A stretch of DNA of 64,000 nt from Euclidia mi (lineage: Eukaryota > Arthropoda > Insecta > Lepidoptera > Erebidae): assembly GCA_944739405.2 (NCBI GenBank), contig OX123193.2, positions 24,913,516 to 24,977,515 on the forward strand. Reading direction: 5' to 3'. The notes beneath the pieces were generated by a model. It was not told the origin of the DNA. It made no database searches and was given only the letters and a program-made list of their open reading frames with translations. Both the position numbers and the translations under genes were made by a program. Of this stretch, positions 1 to 12,211 are shown in pieces (position 1 is the first letter of the stretch; each line of letters starts with the position of its first letter).

Positions 1-728
1 CATGATTGTTAAATGCTTGAACTCCATGACAGTAAAACTAATCGATGTTTTGGAGCATTTTCACGTCGTGTTACTTTCGTTTCAGATAATGTCGTTGACG
101 AATGCGATTGTCGAAATTCTCATTACTTATAGATTAATTTCAGATGAATTGTATCATTGTTGGAATATGTCTTATTACTAAATTCGATGCTTAGTAATAT
201 AAATTTATGTAGTAAAATAGTGAACCACTGAATAAGTCCATTAGTCAAATTTATCAGCTTAAATGTTTGTCACCAGTTTATACATGTGTGATGGTTCACA
301 AAAAGTAGTGTCATCGGTGGTTATGTAAAGCCATTAGTCTCACCGTTAGTACCCACAAGTATCCTGATCATACAAATCATGACATGCCTTTGGGTTCCGT
401 GGTTTGATGGCACTTGCCGCCACCTATTCTGTGGGTAAACCTTAAGCACCTCAACGTAATACCTAACGTCAAGTCAAGTTAAAGTAGAGAGTGGATACCG
501 TGCTCTAAGTTGATGGCCTTGGATGCAGCAGGGATAACGCTAGGACCATGATGATCAGTATTTATGCTACGAGACTCAATTGCCTCATAAATGTAAATTA
601 TTTTAAAAATAATTATGGAATCATTTTTATGTCGGCTGACGTTTCAGCGTGAAAGAGTTCCTCGTTTATTGTGCTGAAACCCATATTTAGTTATATCTCG
701 TTGATATTTAATAGGTTTATTAATGTAC
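1..728. other. AT-rich non-coding stretch with a decayed SINE remnant
   Basis: No convincing coding region is visible. Around 380-550 short blocks such as 'atgcctttgggtt' and 'ataacgctaggac' match the + oriented SINE copies near 4985-5285 and 32876-33240, so this looks like a heavily decayed copy of that tRNA-derived SINE. The rest shows nothing I recognise. Confidence 0.35.
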
Positions 729-2026
729 TAGCTGACCCAGTGAACTCCGTATCGCCTTTTTAAGAGTTTTTATTTCATTCCCTTTTTTCCAAGCCCCTTT
801 TCCAAAGTTACCATTGACTTAGCGCTTAATCTCTTATCATTTCAGAGTCTATAAATGATTAACAAACAAACATAGATTTTTCTACGTATAATATAATAAT
901 ATTGAATTCCCCATTCCTTAAAATATCGGAGACGATACCCACATCGACTTTGAAAAAAAAATCCCGTCTGCCATCTTTGATTTCCTATCCGCCATCTTTG
1001 ATCACGAAATAGATGACGTTGTATTTAGATTCCCCATCCCTTTAAACATCGGAGACGATAACCATTTAGATTTAATAAAAAAATCCCGTCCGCCATCTTT
1101 GATCACAAAACAGATGGTGTTTTTGAATTCCCTATTCCTTAAAATATCGGAGACGATACCCATATCGACTTTTAAAAAAATCCCGTCCGCCATCTTTGAT
1201 TTCTTATCTGCCATCTTTGATCACGAAATAGATGTTGTATTTGGATTCTCTATCCCTTAAATCATCAGAGACGATACCCATATTAATTTTTTTAATTTTT
1301 CCCATCCGCCGTCTTTGATTTCCCATCCACCATCTTGAATCACGAAACAGATGTTGTATTTGGATTCCTTATCCCTTTTAACATCGCAGACGATACCAGT
1401 ATGGATTTTTTTAAATTTTCCCATCCGCCATCTTTGATTTCCCATCCGCCATCTTTGATCACGAAATAGGTGTTGTATTTGGATTCCCAACCCCTTAAAA
1501 TATCGAAGGCGATACCCATAATGATTTTTTAAATTTTCTCATCCGCCATCTTTGATTTCCCCTCCGCCATCTTGGATCACTAAATATATTTCATATTATT
1601 AATCAGCGTCCCGAAAATCTCGAAAACGATACCCATATAGATTGTATCCTATTCGTTTAGCCTTTTTTTGCCTTTGACCCAACCCTCCCCCTTCTCGTTT
1701 GACCATTTTATTATTTTTGTCTGGCCCCTAAAAGTTGTGGCGTAATTTTATATAGCCTATAGCCTTTCGGAATAATTGGGCTATCATAGGCAATAACAAT
1801 TTTTAAAATCCGACAGCTAGTTCCTGAGATTAGCCGACATTGTCTTTTAGCCTTTTTAGCCTTTTGCCCGGCTCCAAAGGGTCGAAGCGTTATGTTATAT
1901 AGCCTATAGCCTTCCGGAATAATTGGGCTATCGTATACAAAAATAATTTTTCAGATCCGACCGGTAGTTCCTGAGATTAGCGCGTTCAAACAAACAAACT
2001 CTTCCGCTTTATTATATTAGTACTAG
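729..2026 (+). mobile_element. Metulj-like SINE with internally expanded tandem repeats
   Basis: The segment begins 'actagctgacccagtgaact' and ends in the block with 'cctgagattagcgcgttc', a (CAAA)n tract and 'attatattagt'. These are the ends I know from Metulj-like SINEs of Lepidoptera. A normal copy is a few hundred bases; this one is about 1.3 kb because the middle (about 905-1620) is a tandem array of roughly 118-bp units. The 3' part is also duplicated: the 'tatatagcctatagcc' block occurs near 1750 and again near 1895. Family assignment rests on remembered sequence features, not a search. Confidence 0.55.
905..1620. repeat. Tandem array, ~118-bp unit, about six copies
   Basis: Each unit reads 'attccccattccttaaaata', then 'tcggagacgatacccatat', an A or T run, and one or two 'ccgccatctttgat' blocks, ending 'cacgaaatagatgttgtatt'. 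Unit boundaries fall near 905, 1028, 1125, 1243, 1362 and 1481, with a partial unit to about 1620. The 'ccgccatctttgatttcc' sub-block is itself duplicated inside most units. It sits inside a SINE-like element rather than in a gene. Confidence 0.8.
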
Positions 2027-2600
2027 CTGACCCAGCGAACTCCGTATCGCCTTTTTAAGAGTTTTTATTTAATTACCTTTTTTCCAAGCCCCTTCTCCAA
2101 AGTTACCATTGACTTAGCGCTTAATCTCTTATCATTCCAGGGTCTATAAATGATGCAAAAACAAACATAGATTTTTATATAATATTGAATTCCCCATTCC
2201 TTAAAATATCGGAGACGATACACATATCGACTTAAAAAAAATCCCATCCGCCATCTTTGATTTCCTATCCGCCATCTTTGATCACGAAATAGATGTTGTA
2301 TTTGGATTCACCATCCCTTAAATCATCAGAGACGATACCCATATTGATTTAAAAAAAAAATCCCATCCGCCATCTTTGATCACGAAATAGATGGTGTTTT
2401 TGAATTCCCCATTCCTTAAAATATCGGAGACGATACCCATATCGACTTTAAAAAAATCCCGTCCGCCATCTTTGATTTCCTATCCGCCATCTTTGATCAC
2501 GAAATAGATGTTGTATTTAGATTCACCATCCCTTAAAACATTGGAGACGATAACCATATTGATTTTTTAAAACTTTCTCATCCGCCATCTTTGATTTCTG
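2027..2600 (+). mobile_element. Second Metulj-like SINE copy, 3'-truncated, with the same tandem repeat
   Basis: The first about 155 bases repeat 729-885 closely ('actagctgacccagcgaact' and following). From about 2184 the same 118-bp minisatellite recurs for about three and a half units. No SINE 3' end follows. It starts directly after the 3' end of the first copy, so the two lie head to tail. Confidence 0.55.
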
Positions 2601-3696
2601 CAAACGTTTTCGTAGTATAAACATCATAATACTGTCAATTTTGACATATCATTACCTTTTAAACATCTGCTACACGGATAATAAGCGTGTATACGTTGTA
2701 TTTGTAACCATTATATATAAGTCGAATAAGTATTACGAGTGCAACATCTTCAAGTATCACAAACATGATAATACGACCACTACTGAATTAATAATCATAT
2801 TAAAAGTTTATAATAACCTTGTATACAACTTCTACCATTTGAAATCAAATTGATCATAGGTATTTATTGACTGTTTGGTACAACATGGATCGAAAACAGT
2901 AGTAAAGTATTAAAATTGTTCCTTAAATATAAATTCATTAAACTAAGTTCTTAGTCGTTTATTGTTTTATTATTGATCCCTAAATCAACTGTCATGGCGT
3001 ACACATTTACAATGAACACGCAGTTTATAGGTCGGGAAGTCATAAGTCAGTCAGTTATTTAATAAATTTATTCATAAAATATGAGAAAACATTAGAACTT
3101 TAAAAGCGCATACAAAATTTGTTCCGTACTTTCCTAACATTTATCAGTAAACTTGATGGCACAATGATTTACAACTGAGGAAAGAGTTTTATCACTTCAA
3201 ACTACAAATTAAAATATTAAATCAATTGTCAAAAACACTGCCATATTAAATTAAGGTGATATATAATGTGTCATTATATTAGTTCAATATAAGATGCATC
3301 ATCTCTTTCATGACAATAACACAACAATTTCATTATATAAAAGTCATATTGTGCGTCATAAAGTCGAATACACGCCGCGACAGCTATTATTACATGACAT
3401 GCAGTGAAATCGCCGACGTGTATATGACTTCTATGCGACTAATTAGGGATTTATATGACAGTTACACGAAACTCTTAGCGCCTTAAGTTGAATAAAGTGG
3501 GCCCTTTTGCCGTCGAGTAAACGTCCTCATGACGTTTATACGATTATACTAAATAACATTAAGTTACCACCAAAACGTTTACTCAACGTCATAAATGTTT
3601 GTTGGATACAGTGTTTGACAAGACCGCGTGAAAGCGGACTTGTCAATCTTAATGTACTTAATTTACATCACTAAGTTAAACATAGTAATATTACCG
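2601..3696. other. Non-coding, no recognised content
   Basis: AT-rich sequence with only short chance open frames. I see no repeat boundary, domain or RNA gene here. Confidence 0.4.
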
Positions 3697-3935
3697 TCAT
3701 CATCATCAGCCTTTAACAGTCCACTGCTGGACCAGGTCTCTCCTTTGAAAGGAGGAATTGGCCTACTATACCGCGCTGGCCAAACGGGTTGGTATAGGGT
3801 TTGTATCAAGTTTTCCTTCTCTTACAGTGCTGTTCTCTGCATAATCTGCTCCCTCTGTCGGCTCTTACGACACCCATGGGATGATATGGGGTGGTGACAA
3901 TCCGTATTCTTAATCCGTCACCACACGGACCGTAG
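3697..3935 (+). repeat. Dispersed SINE-like repeat (CATCAT...cacacgga family)
   Basis: This about 238-bp repeat starts 'catcatcatcagcctttaac' and ends 'ccgtcaccacacgga'. Near-identical copies lie at 47862-48078 and 48959-49193, where perfect target-site duplications prove mobility. The open frame across it recurs in those copies and is a by-product of the repeat, not a gene. Confidence 0.75.
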
Positions 3936-4611
3936 AGTAAGGATAAATCTAGGAATATTAAAGTATATAATCTAGGAATATTACTCAATGTTTTCTTAAA
4001 TGTATGCTTTGTTAACTTCATAAAATTATGGTAACAAAGGGACATAATAAGACTTAAGCGCTTAGGACCTTTTTCACAGTGGACGTAAAACGGTCAACTT
4101 GCAAGTTTTACAGGAAAAATTAGTATGACTATTACACCTTACATTGAAAATTAGGGATCAATAATAAAATATATAAGTTATTACTTTTGATAAAGTCCAG
4201 ATCATTTTGAAACTTAAAAACGCTCTCCTGTAAACCACGACTTTTGACATGTCTTTAGATATATAGGGGCCGTCGATATACCTACTTAGTTTTAATTATG
4301 TAATATATTCTGATCGCGTGAATTTAAAAAGTGATTAATTATTTATTATGAGATAATTGATTGTGAATTATCTAAGTTTTATAATATCACGTTAGATAGA
4401 TATAACACTGCTCTTTAAATACGTCATGTATATGTGCATTTAATCATAATACAGTGTTAAGAGAGCAAGGACACAGACAGACAATTGAAATCCAATCAAA
4501 GCTTTTTAAAGAAGATGCGTATGCGCATTTATAATACCTTTGTAATTATATAATATCTTTTGTAATGATTCTCAGGGATATCTCCTCTACATAACAAAAC
4601 ACAAATAACTT

Positions 4612-4862
4612 CACGCCTTCTATCCTCGAAGGGGTAGGCAGAGGTGTATTACACACCCACATTTCGCCAGTTATGTTAAGGTCAAAATGTAATAGGGGGT
4701 GAGCCTATTGCCATCTACCGGGCACATTGTTAAGCGAGCTATAATTAACATTTTAAATACACACATAACTTTGAAAAGTCAGAGGTGTCTGCCCGGGGTA
4801 ACTGGGGATCGAAACCGAGACCATCGTCTAGGCAGTCCGTACACCACTGCGCTATCGCCGCG
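4612..4862 (-). mobile_element. tRNA-derived SINE (second family)
   Basis: Read on the minus strand, the right end has a tRNA-like head: 'cggcgatagcgcagtggtgt' resembles an A box and 'ggtttcgatcc' a B box. The body runs leftward to 'gaggataGAAGGCGTG'. A second full copy is at 23544-23800. As tRNA-derived SINEs carry an internal RNA polymerase III promoter, these boxes explain the tRNA-like look; it is not a functional tRNA gene. Confidence 0.7.
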
Positions 4863-4984
4863 TTATTATATTTTTTTTACTATTTATTATTCACCTGTTT
4901 ATTCTGCCCGATCCCGTAGGAATCTTAAATCTCTCTTTAGTGCACCCGGTCGGTCCCTAAGGAACATACATGCAAAATTTAAAC

Positions 4985-5285
4985 TTCTTGCGACCAATAG
5001 TTTTGATTATCGCTTGTCCCGTGTTTCGGAGAACATGTTAGCCCGTCGGTTCCAGCTGTCCTGAAGATCTTTGACAGTCGTTATAGGGAGTCAGTACCTA
5101 TCTCTGAATAAACTGACACTAGTCTAAACCATGGCATATCGCTATGCCTTTGGGTTGCGAAGGTCAGACAGAAAAACTGATAGATACTGATAGAAAAACT
5201 AATATTCAGTCAAATACGGATACATTAATAAGCGGATACCGAATTGCATCTGCGATCACGCTAGGAGGATGAGGATGATAAGTGC
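4985..5285 (+). mobile_element. tRNA-derived SINE (third family), partial copy
   Basis: Blocks such as 'cagtcgttatagggagtcag', 'aataaactgacactagtcta' and 'cgctaggaggatgaggatga' match, in reverse orientation, the copies at 23969-24270 and 35040-35331. The tRNA-like head is missing or too decayed to see here, and the GAT-repeat tail lies at the right. Confidence 0.6.
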
Positions 5286-5734
5286 CATAGTGTCCAAAAG
5301 GCCTAAAATGGTATTCAGATTGATAAACGCTCATCCAATACTGATAGGTCGGCTGTGTACAAAAGACCAAACTAATATGTACCTACCTAGTAGTTTACCT
5401 ATCCCTAAAATTCGGATTCTACTCTTGTAAGTTACACGGATTTGAGCCCCGGGATTTACTATTTACTGTTGCACTAAAAAGTACTTAATTGTCATATACC
5501 CTGGTGTCTGCTGTTCACAGTGTGTTAAATAATTAGTTATTACTACAAAACCTGTGGCGCAATCCTGGCTGACCTATTATTCTGAGCTAATGAGTGTTGT
5601 GGATATTATCAGTATGTGAGTTTTATAAACACAACTGATAATGCTTACGTAAAGATATCAATAGGGTAGTTTCCAGGAAGAAAATAATTACATTTTATTT
5701 AGTCCGTATTTTAGATTATAAAAAAATATTGGAC
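5286..5734. other. Non-coding, nothing recognised
   Basis: AT-rich sequence without a gene or a clear repeat boundary. Confidence 0.35.
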
Positions 5735-5905
5735 ACGTATTTTTTCTTTTTTCGATTAAATAAAAAATAACAAAGATATAGCCCATTAAAGTTACGTGTG
5801 ACGTCATCTAGTGCGAAAAAATGTAGCAAGACGTGACGTTATACGTAACTTTAATGAGCTATATCTTGGTCATTTTTGGTTTAATTTACAAATAAAAAAA
5901 TACGT
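5735..5905. mobile_element. Foldback MITE with ~65-bp arms
   Basis: The left arm starts at 'acgtattttttcttttttcg' and runs through 'agatatagcccattaaagtt'. It pairs with the right arm, 'aactttaatgagctatatct' through 'aataaaaaaatacgt'. The loop region holds 'tgacgtca' and 'tgacgtta'. There is no coding capacity, as expected for a non-autonomous foldback element. Confidence 0.65.
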
Positions 5906-7480
5906 ATTGCTTATTTTTGATATTACATAATAATTATCTAAAGGACGGACTTATAAAATTTTTTCGTCAACTAGCCTATTAGACGCCGCCCGTCCGTGAC
6001 CGCCGATAGCAGTGGTATGCTGCTTATATCTGATGAATTTGCTTGTAGCAATATTAAGTATGCAATATTAAAAATAAATTATATTTTACTCCTACCTACT
6101 ACAAACGCAAAGATTTATGTGAATAGATTTTTGTTGCTGACATTCATATGGGAGATCCGCGAGCGGAATATAGCATAATAATATATTAGAATATATTTTT
6201 CTTCTATTATACCGTATCTTGACTTGTATAATGCGTTTACTCTACATAACAAAACATGGTGTTACAAAACAAAGGTTTCTCTTTGTGATATAAATCTCCT
6301 TAAAGGGCATGTCCGTAACGCACGAAACCTTGATCTGCATTAGAAATGTATATTTTTAAACCACGCACGTTATGTTACAACAATACCGTTGCGCTATTAC
6401 CCTGGGAATGTTCTAAACAGCAATATCACAAGTTAGGCAACTACAACTGAGCCGCATGCTGACGATCTACATTATGCACTCTACATTTCAGAACATCGCT
6501 GGCTTTGAAAGAATTACACGACTACGTTAATGGGGCCAAGCCGTTCATTCATAGTAAAAAATAAAAATGCAAAACTCTGAATGAAATTGCAGGCTCTAGG
6601 CAATGTTACAGGCTAAAGAACCAATCTTGACCATTAATCGATTCTACGCAGCTCAATGTCAACTTGAATGTTTAGTAAGTACGGTTAATTTAGTTTGTGA
6701 CATCGGGCGCTTTAAACTTTTTATAAGCAGAGAATATTTACTGAAAATACATCATTATCTTTACCATTAGCTTTGTTTGTAATTCTAACAGTCCCACTGC
6801 TAAGCACGGGCCTCTCCTCATTATGGAAAGGTTTAGTCAGGTCATAGTATACCACGCTAAGTTCAGGTTAACAAACTTCCGATTAAGTTTTCTGATGTTT
6901 TCCTTTATCGTTAAGCAAGCGAGTATAACCAATTTAGTACGCACTTAATTCCGATTAGTCAGTTGAACTCGCCGTGAGTTTGAACTTGAGACTGTAGCAG
7001 TCTGTTAAACTAGTCTAGACTAGGTTATCGTTGTCTATGTACAAAAAATACCTTTTTTTCAACACATGTATTGTTTTTTCAATAGGTTTAAATACGAGAA
7101 GAGACACGTAAATCTAACGTTTTGCCACGTAACTATCAAACCATATCAGCTGTACGTAATACGTAACGTATTATACTCAGGACACAAAAAAGTAAATTGA
7201 TATTTGTTCTTTGCCTACGACTTACTCGAATTCCAATATTATAATTAATATCACAGCCGGATGAGGAAACACCACGGGCGAGAGAATTGAAAAATAGGTA
7301 TTTGTAAAATCTATTGCTGTCGCGCAGCCTCAAGCCTCCCCCCGCAGAGCGCGATAGAGACAACGCTACTGCTGGACCAAAAATACCTATTAAATGTACA
7401 CAAAATCAACGTTTCGTATTCTCCTGATTCCTTCTCCAAAACTTCATCGATTTAACTAGTTTTTCATATTAAATTAAAGA
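5906..7480. other. Non-coding, scraps of a dispersed repeat
   Basis: Near 6785-6880 'cagtcccactgctaagcacg' followed by 'ggcctctcctcattatgg' resembles a common lepidopteran repeat, also scrapped at 35500-35600 and 54515-54560. Otherwise nothing is recognised. Confidence 0.35.
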
Positions 7481-7488
7481 AAGGCTTT

Positions 7489-7649
7489 GGCCGTGTTCCT
7501 ATGTTTTTCCTTTTTTAAATAATCTAGCCAAATTAGATTTTTGGATGTTTGAACACAGCGAAAAATCTGGCCAATTTTTGAGATATTTGAAGGTTCATAT
7601 CTTTTTTAATATTTAATTTATGAGAAAAAGGAAAACATAGGGACATGCC
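7489..7649. mobile_element. Short inverted-repeat element (MITE-like)
   Basis: Arms of about 25 bp face each other: 'ttcctatgtttttcctttt' on the left and 'aaaaaggaaaacatagggac' on the right, enclosing about 110 bp of AT-rich sequence. No target duplication was identified. Confidence 0.5.
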
Positions 7650-9170
7650 AATCGGGGCCATACATCTTATGGAAAAAAATAATTGCTCTACTAGCATTAT
7701 CCAGGGAGATTACAGGAGACTACGTTTGTATGGAAACACGGCCGTGGTGTTTCCTCTTGCAAGATTGTCACGTAAGTAATTTTGAAAAAAATATCTTTCA
7801 CAGTTTTCTAGATATTTCTGTAACACCATAATGATGCATTTCACACCAAAGATTGCAACAATTTCAGGTCACTCTCTAATATCCTACCTGAGATTAATAC
7901 TTAGTTCACGTTGTATTTATAATGACTTCCTGATCGAATTTACGACAGACATTACTGTCAGATGATTGCTAATGTTGGGAAAACTAAATTAGAATCATTA
8001 CTCAATCGGATCAGCGCTGCCACTCACAATAGTTAGGTACTTAGTGCTTCAACGCGGAAAATGCAGTCTATGTTATAATCATGTTCTGGGGAAAAATAGC
8101 TCAGTGCAATCTCTTCCATTCATGTGATACTTGCATTTTAGGTATATTGGCATGTTACACTTTCTATTTCATATAAGTGATAGTGCTGCTTCGATATACG
8201 CACCTATTTTTGATAATTATTCATTTCAAAATTCTTTAAATAATTATCAAAAATACATATACATATTTACTGAGAGCCTCTTGCAGCCAATAGTAGATGA
8301 TGTAGCGTAGATCATCAAACAAACATTTTTTATTATTTATCAGAACTGACTTGATTTCAAATGACATCCTCGTCGCATTAATTTGTAAATTTCTCAAATA
8401 AAGGTGGTTTTTTAAGGGCCGATGTTGATTTTGAATAAAACTCAAATTATTTAGGAAATTATTTTCATTGCTTTTTATGTGGTTTAAGAACTTTATTTCT
8501 CTAAAGAATTACAAAACATAATCCAGTTACCGAGAAACAAAAATATCCTTATAAATATTACAAGCGCACAGAGAAAACACAATATATATTTTATAAACAC
8601 AAAACATTACACAGTACAAAACTATTAAATCGAAACTTTTAAATAAGTTACATACATAAATGGTATTATTATAAAATGTGGTTAAACTAATTTTAAACTC
8701 GTCAATAAGCGCTCATCAACCGAGCAAACACGGATCTAAAGTAATGTAACTAGATGCGATCACTAATTGCTACACACCAAGCAACATAATAAATCTAACA
8801 AAATGGCTACACACCAAACATCACTTTACATGATAATGTGGGTTCAAAATTTAAAATATAAAATAATCTTTATGTTATGATAAATTACAAACATCTGTTC
8901 GTTATTATATGTTATATATTTTTATATGTATGTTTTAAAAATATTGTTTTGTTGTTTTTTTTTTACACGATTGCCAAAATAATGTATATATGTATAATGC
9001 AATTTTAATTCAATTATCTACCCAATTTTAAGTGAAAAATTAAAATCAAATTTTAAACAACGTATGCATGCGTATACATGCGTGAGAATATGATCCCATT
9101 CATTTGAAATAATCTTTATAATATCATGTTTAAAGTACAACCCTCTGTTATTATTATGTTTTTTTATTTA
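7650..9170. other. Non-coding, AT-rich
   Basis: No gene or full repeat is recognised. Short palindromes such as 'tatgcatgcgtatacatgcg' near 9063 are the only structure noticed. Confidence 0.35.
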
Positions 9171-9468
9171 TTTATTATTTATTTATTTAATATTGCTTCT
9201 TTACATGCACTACGTAAGTCAATCGTAAGCAGTTAATATATGTGTCCTAAGCTTTTTTTTAAACACGTGTACATGCTTGTTGCTTCTTTTACATCAACTG
9301 GCAATTTGTTATATATTTTAACACCTTCAAATTCTATGTTTCTTTTCCCATAATTAGTTCTAGGTCGTCGTGCTACTAAATAATTTCCATTTCGTAATTT
9401 AATTTTTTGGGTTTCTTGTTTTTTAGTAAAGTTTAAGGGTTTATTATGATAATATTGGTATGGTTCAA
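9171..9468 (-). mobile_element. LINE 3' end (Jockey/CR1-like ORF2 C-terminus plus AATAA-rich tail)
   Basis: On the minus strand, codons from about 9463 to the stop at 9233 read KKQETQKIKLRNGNYLVARR and then a segment with PRTNYGKRN and YNKLP. This is the usual C-terminal tail after the reverse-transcriptase domain of Jockey/CR1-type LINEs. It is followed, reading leftward, by a short 3'UTR and an 'aataaataaataataaataa'-like tail at 9171-9200. The reverse transcriptase itself is absent, so the copy is strongly 5'-truncated. It abuts the mariner remnant on its right. Confidence 0.65.
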
Positions 9469-10560
9469 TTATGTATGGAACAAAATATCGGCCAAATGGC
9501 CGCCGCGACCTCGGCGGCACAACTCCATCCGATTGTCCAAATTTTCTATGAAGTTGAGGCATAATTGATGTTCTATGCCGTTAAATTTAATGTGCCGAAT
9601 TATCTCATCCTTTAGCTCTTGAATTGTTGCTGGCTTATCGACGTACCTACACCTTTTCTTTCAAATAACCCCTAATGTCAAATCACATGATCTTGGCGGC
9701 CAATTGACATTGCCACCACGTGAGATAACACGGCCATTGAATTTGTCGCGCAAAAGAGCCATTGTTTCGTTAGCTCCGTGGCAAGTGGAACGGTCCTGTT
9801 GAAACCACATATCTCCCACGTCCATATCTTCCAATTCGGGCCATAAAAAGTTCGTTATCATCTCACGATAACAAACACCATTCACAGTAACTGCCTGACC
9901 GGCCTCATTTTGGTAAAAATACGGCTCGATGATGTCGCCAGCCCATAAACCGCAACAAGCAGTCACTCTTTGTGGGTGCATTAGTGTTTCGATTCGACAA
10001 TCACTCTTGGATTATTATTCGCCCAAATGCGGCAACTCTGCTTATTGACGAATCCACTGAGGTGAAAGTGTTCCTCATCACTGAAAAAGATTTTCTTCGA
10101 AAATTGATCACCATTCTGACCATTGACGACGCTTGGAATGGTCAAGAAGCTTTAGTTCTTGAGTCAATTGCACCTTGTAAGCGTGTAAATGCAAGTCTAA
10201 GCATAATGTTCATCAACGACGAGCGTTAGAGGTGCAATTGTTGGGCACGACGACGAGTTGGGGGGGGGGATGGTTCTTCAGCCACACTATCGCGAACAGC
10301 AGCAATATTTTCTGCAGTACGAGCTGCACGAGCATGCACTGGTGTTTTCACATCTCCTACAGACCCGGTTTGCTCAAATTTTTGCACGATTTTTCCGATT
10401 GTACGCACATTTGGACGATTAAATTGACCGAAAAAATCACGAAGTGCATTTTGATTTGAACGCCTATTTTCATAACAAGCCCAAATAACTTTAACGCATT
10501 ACTCGATTGTGTATCTTTCCAAGGTTCAAATTGAGTTAGGCTGAAATTGAGAAATGTCAA
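9469..10560 (-). pseudogene. Mariner-like (Tc1/mariner) transposase, decayed
   Basis: Minus-strand fragments in several frames cover a Tc1/mariner transposase. First comes an N-terminal DNA-binding part with NRPNVRTIGKIVQKFEQTGS and KTPVHARAARTAENIAAVRD. Then comes the first catalytic Asp in FFSDEEHFHLSGF, then the second in DMWFQQDRSTCH, then VNWPPRSCDLT, and finally a C-terminus RGRGGHLADILFHT before a TAA at 9471-9469. A deletion right after SCDLT removes the PLDFFLWG-type block that should hold the third Asp; related transposases would have about 41 residues between Asp 2 and Asp 3. Further frameshifts and an early stop near 9645 confirm that it is dead. Terminal inverted repeats were not located. 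Confidence 0.8.
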
Positions 10561-10679
10561 ATGAAATGCAGAAAAAATCTTGAGGTGTGGTTCACATTCA
10601 ACATCGGCCCTTAAAATTTAACCACCCGATATAAATCGAATGAGGTAGGTATAACTTTTTAATTGTTTTGTTTTTTTTA

Positions 10680-10912
10680 TAGACTCACGCCTGTGTATCC
10701 CCTAAGGGGTAGGCAGAGGTGTAATATTACACCCACATTTCGCCATGAATTTTTTGGTCCCACGTAATAGGGGGCGAGCCTATTGCCGTACCGGGCACAT
10801 TACCAGACTCCGTGCTGCTACTGAGAATTTCCTAACGGAAAAACCCAATAACACTTTGCCTGAGACCTCACAGTCCCACGCGCACTTTTATGCCGCGAGA
10901 CCAACGAGGCAG
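10680..10912 (-). mobile_element. tRNA-derived SINE (first family, 'tggtctcgcggcata' subfamily)
   Basis: Left to right it runs from 'actcacgcctgtgtatcccc' through 'aggcagaggtgtaatattac' and 'gggcgagcctattgcc' to 'gaccaacgaggcag'. The tRNA-like head lies at the right end on the minus strand. The B-box region is partly lost. Same family as 16586-16820, 17828-18075, 41021-41269 and 63434-63672. Confidence 0.75.
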
Positions 10913-11810
10913 TCTGGACCAACTGGTATTTAATAGGATAATAAAATATTTTTATTATGCTATTAAGCCTTAGCTACACTCGCTATTTCAAGCCACACAT
11001 ATACCTACACTCGTGGGGAGCTAGGTCCCCAATTTGTTATTTATTTAATAGAGAATTAATAATTATTCATGAGGATTTATTTTTATAAAATTGATGAGAA
11101 CCATAATATAAACAATATAAAAGCGTATCTTTTTTTTTAATTTAATCCAAAAATGACAATTTGCTGACGTTTTAAGTAAATAAGTAAGTTTTTGGTCAAC
11201 ATTTTTTAAAGCTAGGTTTACAGGTCAAAATTAAAGGTAGAAATAAATATAAAAATCAAACGAGTTCTTTTTTCCTTTCAGACATATAAGTAACCAAAAT
11301 TACGATAAAGAATAATATTTTGAATAATTTAAATAACATGCAAAAATATTATAAATAAAGTTAAACTTTTTAGTTTCATAAAAAAAAAACAACAAAATGC
11401 AAAATCTCAAAAGGGTTATTTATTGATCAATTGCATACATATTGCAGGCATAGTATCCACTATAGTTATATACAAAAGATAGTTTTATACAAAAATTGTA
11501 TAAAACTATCACCTTATATCCAACTTAATCGAACTCTGTTTCATAGAAAAGACTTTAAATCTATTGAAGATTCTTTTCCAACAAAATTAGGCTCAATAAT
11601 AAAAAAGATATAAAAACAATACGTAAAAATAATCAGTAAATTTTGTTTACGTAACTACACTCGTGGGGGACCTAGCTCCCGGAATAACACGTATCACGGG
11701 AACCACAAATATCAGTTCGACCATTTTCCGCACCCTGCAACTTTTTGGTCGATGATGAGATTACCTTGAGCCACAAGCACGTAACGTTTAAAAGAAAAAC
11801 TATATTTACA
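10913..11810. other. Non-coding interval bounded by two 'cctacactcgtgggg'-type motifs
   Basis: 'acactcgtggggagctaggt' at about 11009 and 'acactcgtgggggacctagc' at about 11653 share the direct motif actcgtgggg. Each also contains a near-palindromic GGGG(A)nCTAGnTCCC core. The interval between is AT-rich and codes for nothing I recognise. It may be the remains of one element, but no boundary could be fixed. Confidence 0.35.
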
Positions 11811-11812
11811 AC

Positions 11813-11880
11813 TAGCTGTGCCCGCGACTCCGTTCGCGCGGAATTTGTATTTTCATTGGGCTACAGAATTGATACCCAAA
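11813..11880 (+). mobile_element. SINE 5' end, Metulj-like, truncated
   Basis: 'actagctgtgcccgcgactc' followed by 'cgttcgcgcggaattt' is the typical 5' end of Metulj-like SINEs. The matching 3' half is not directly attached; sequence resembling a 3' end ('tttctgagattagcgtgcac') occurs at about 13020-13075. Confidence 0.5.
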
Positions 11881-12211
11881 ATGTTTTAAGTTGCATATAA
11901 TACCTATATTGAATAGTGTAGATGTCCTGAAAATAGCTCAAATGACTTTCACTTGTTCGTGCAAGTCCACACCGCGAAGTTACCAATCGCGAGTAAAAGA
12001 TCAGAGAATTCCTGTGCATGTTCGTTGCCTCATAATCATGCTCGCATATTTAATGTCAAAATGCATAGCGATAATACAATCCCATAGTTATGAACTCTTT
12101 AGACAGGCTATAATTTCATCAGCTCTTGTCTCATATTGTGTGGTGGTATAACAGACAGAGCCTAAGGAAAATCGCCAAAAAATAGTACTGTTATACCGCC
12201 CACGGGTTCGT

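Noticed and set aside
3628..3897. 89-codon open frame, also seen in part at 47848-48042
   Set aside because: It is the translation of a dispersed SINE-like repeat with target duplications, not a gene.
9972..10229. 85-codon + strand frame
   Set aside because: Antisense shadow of the mariner transposase.
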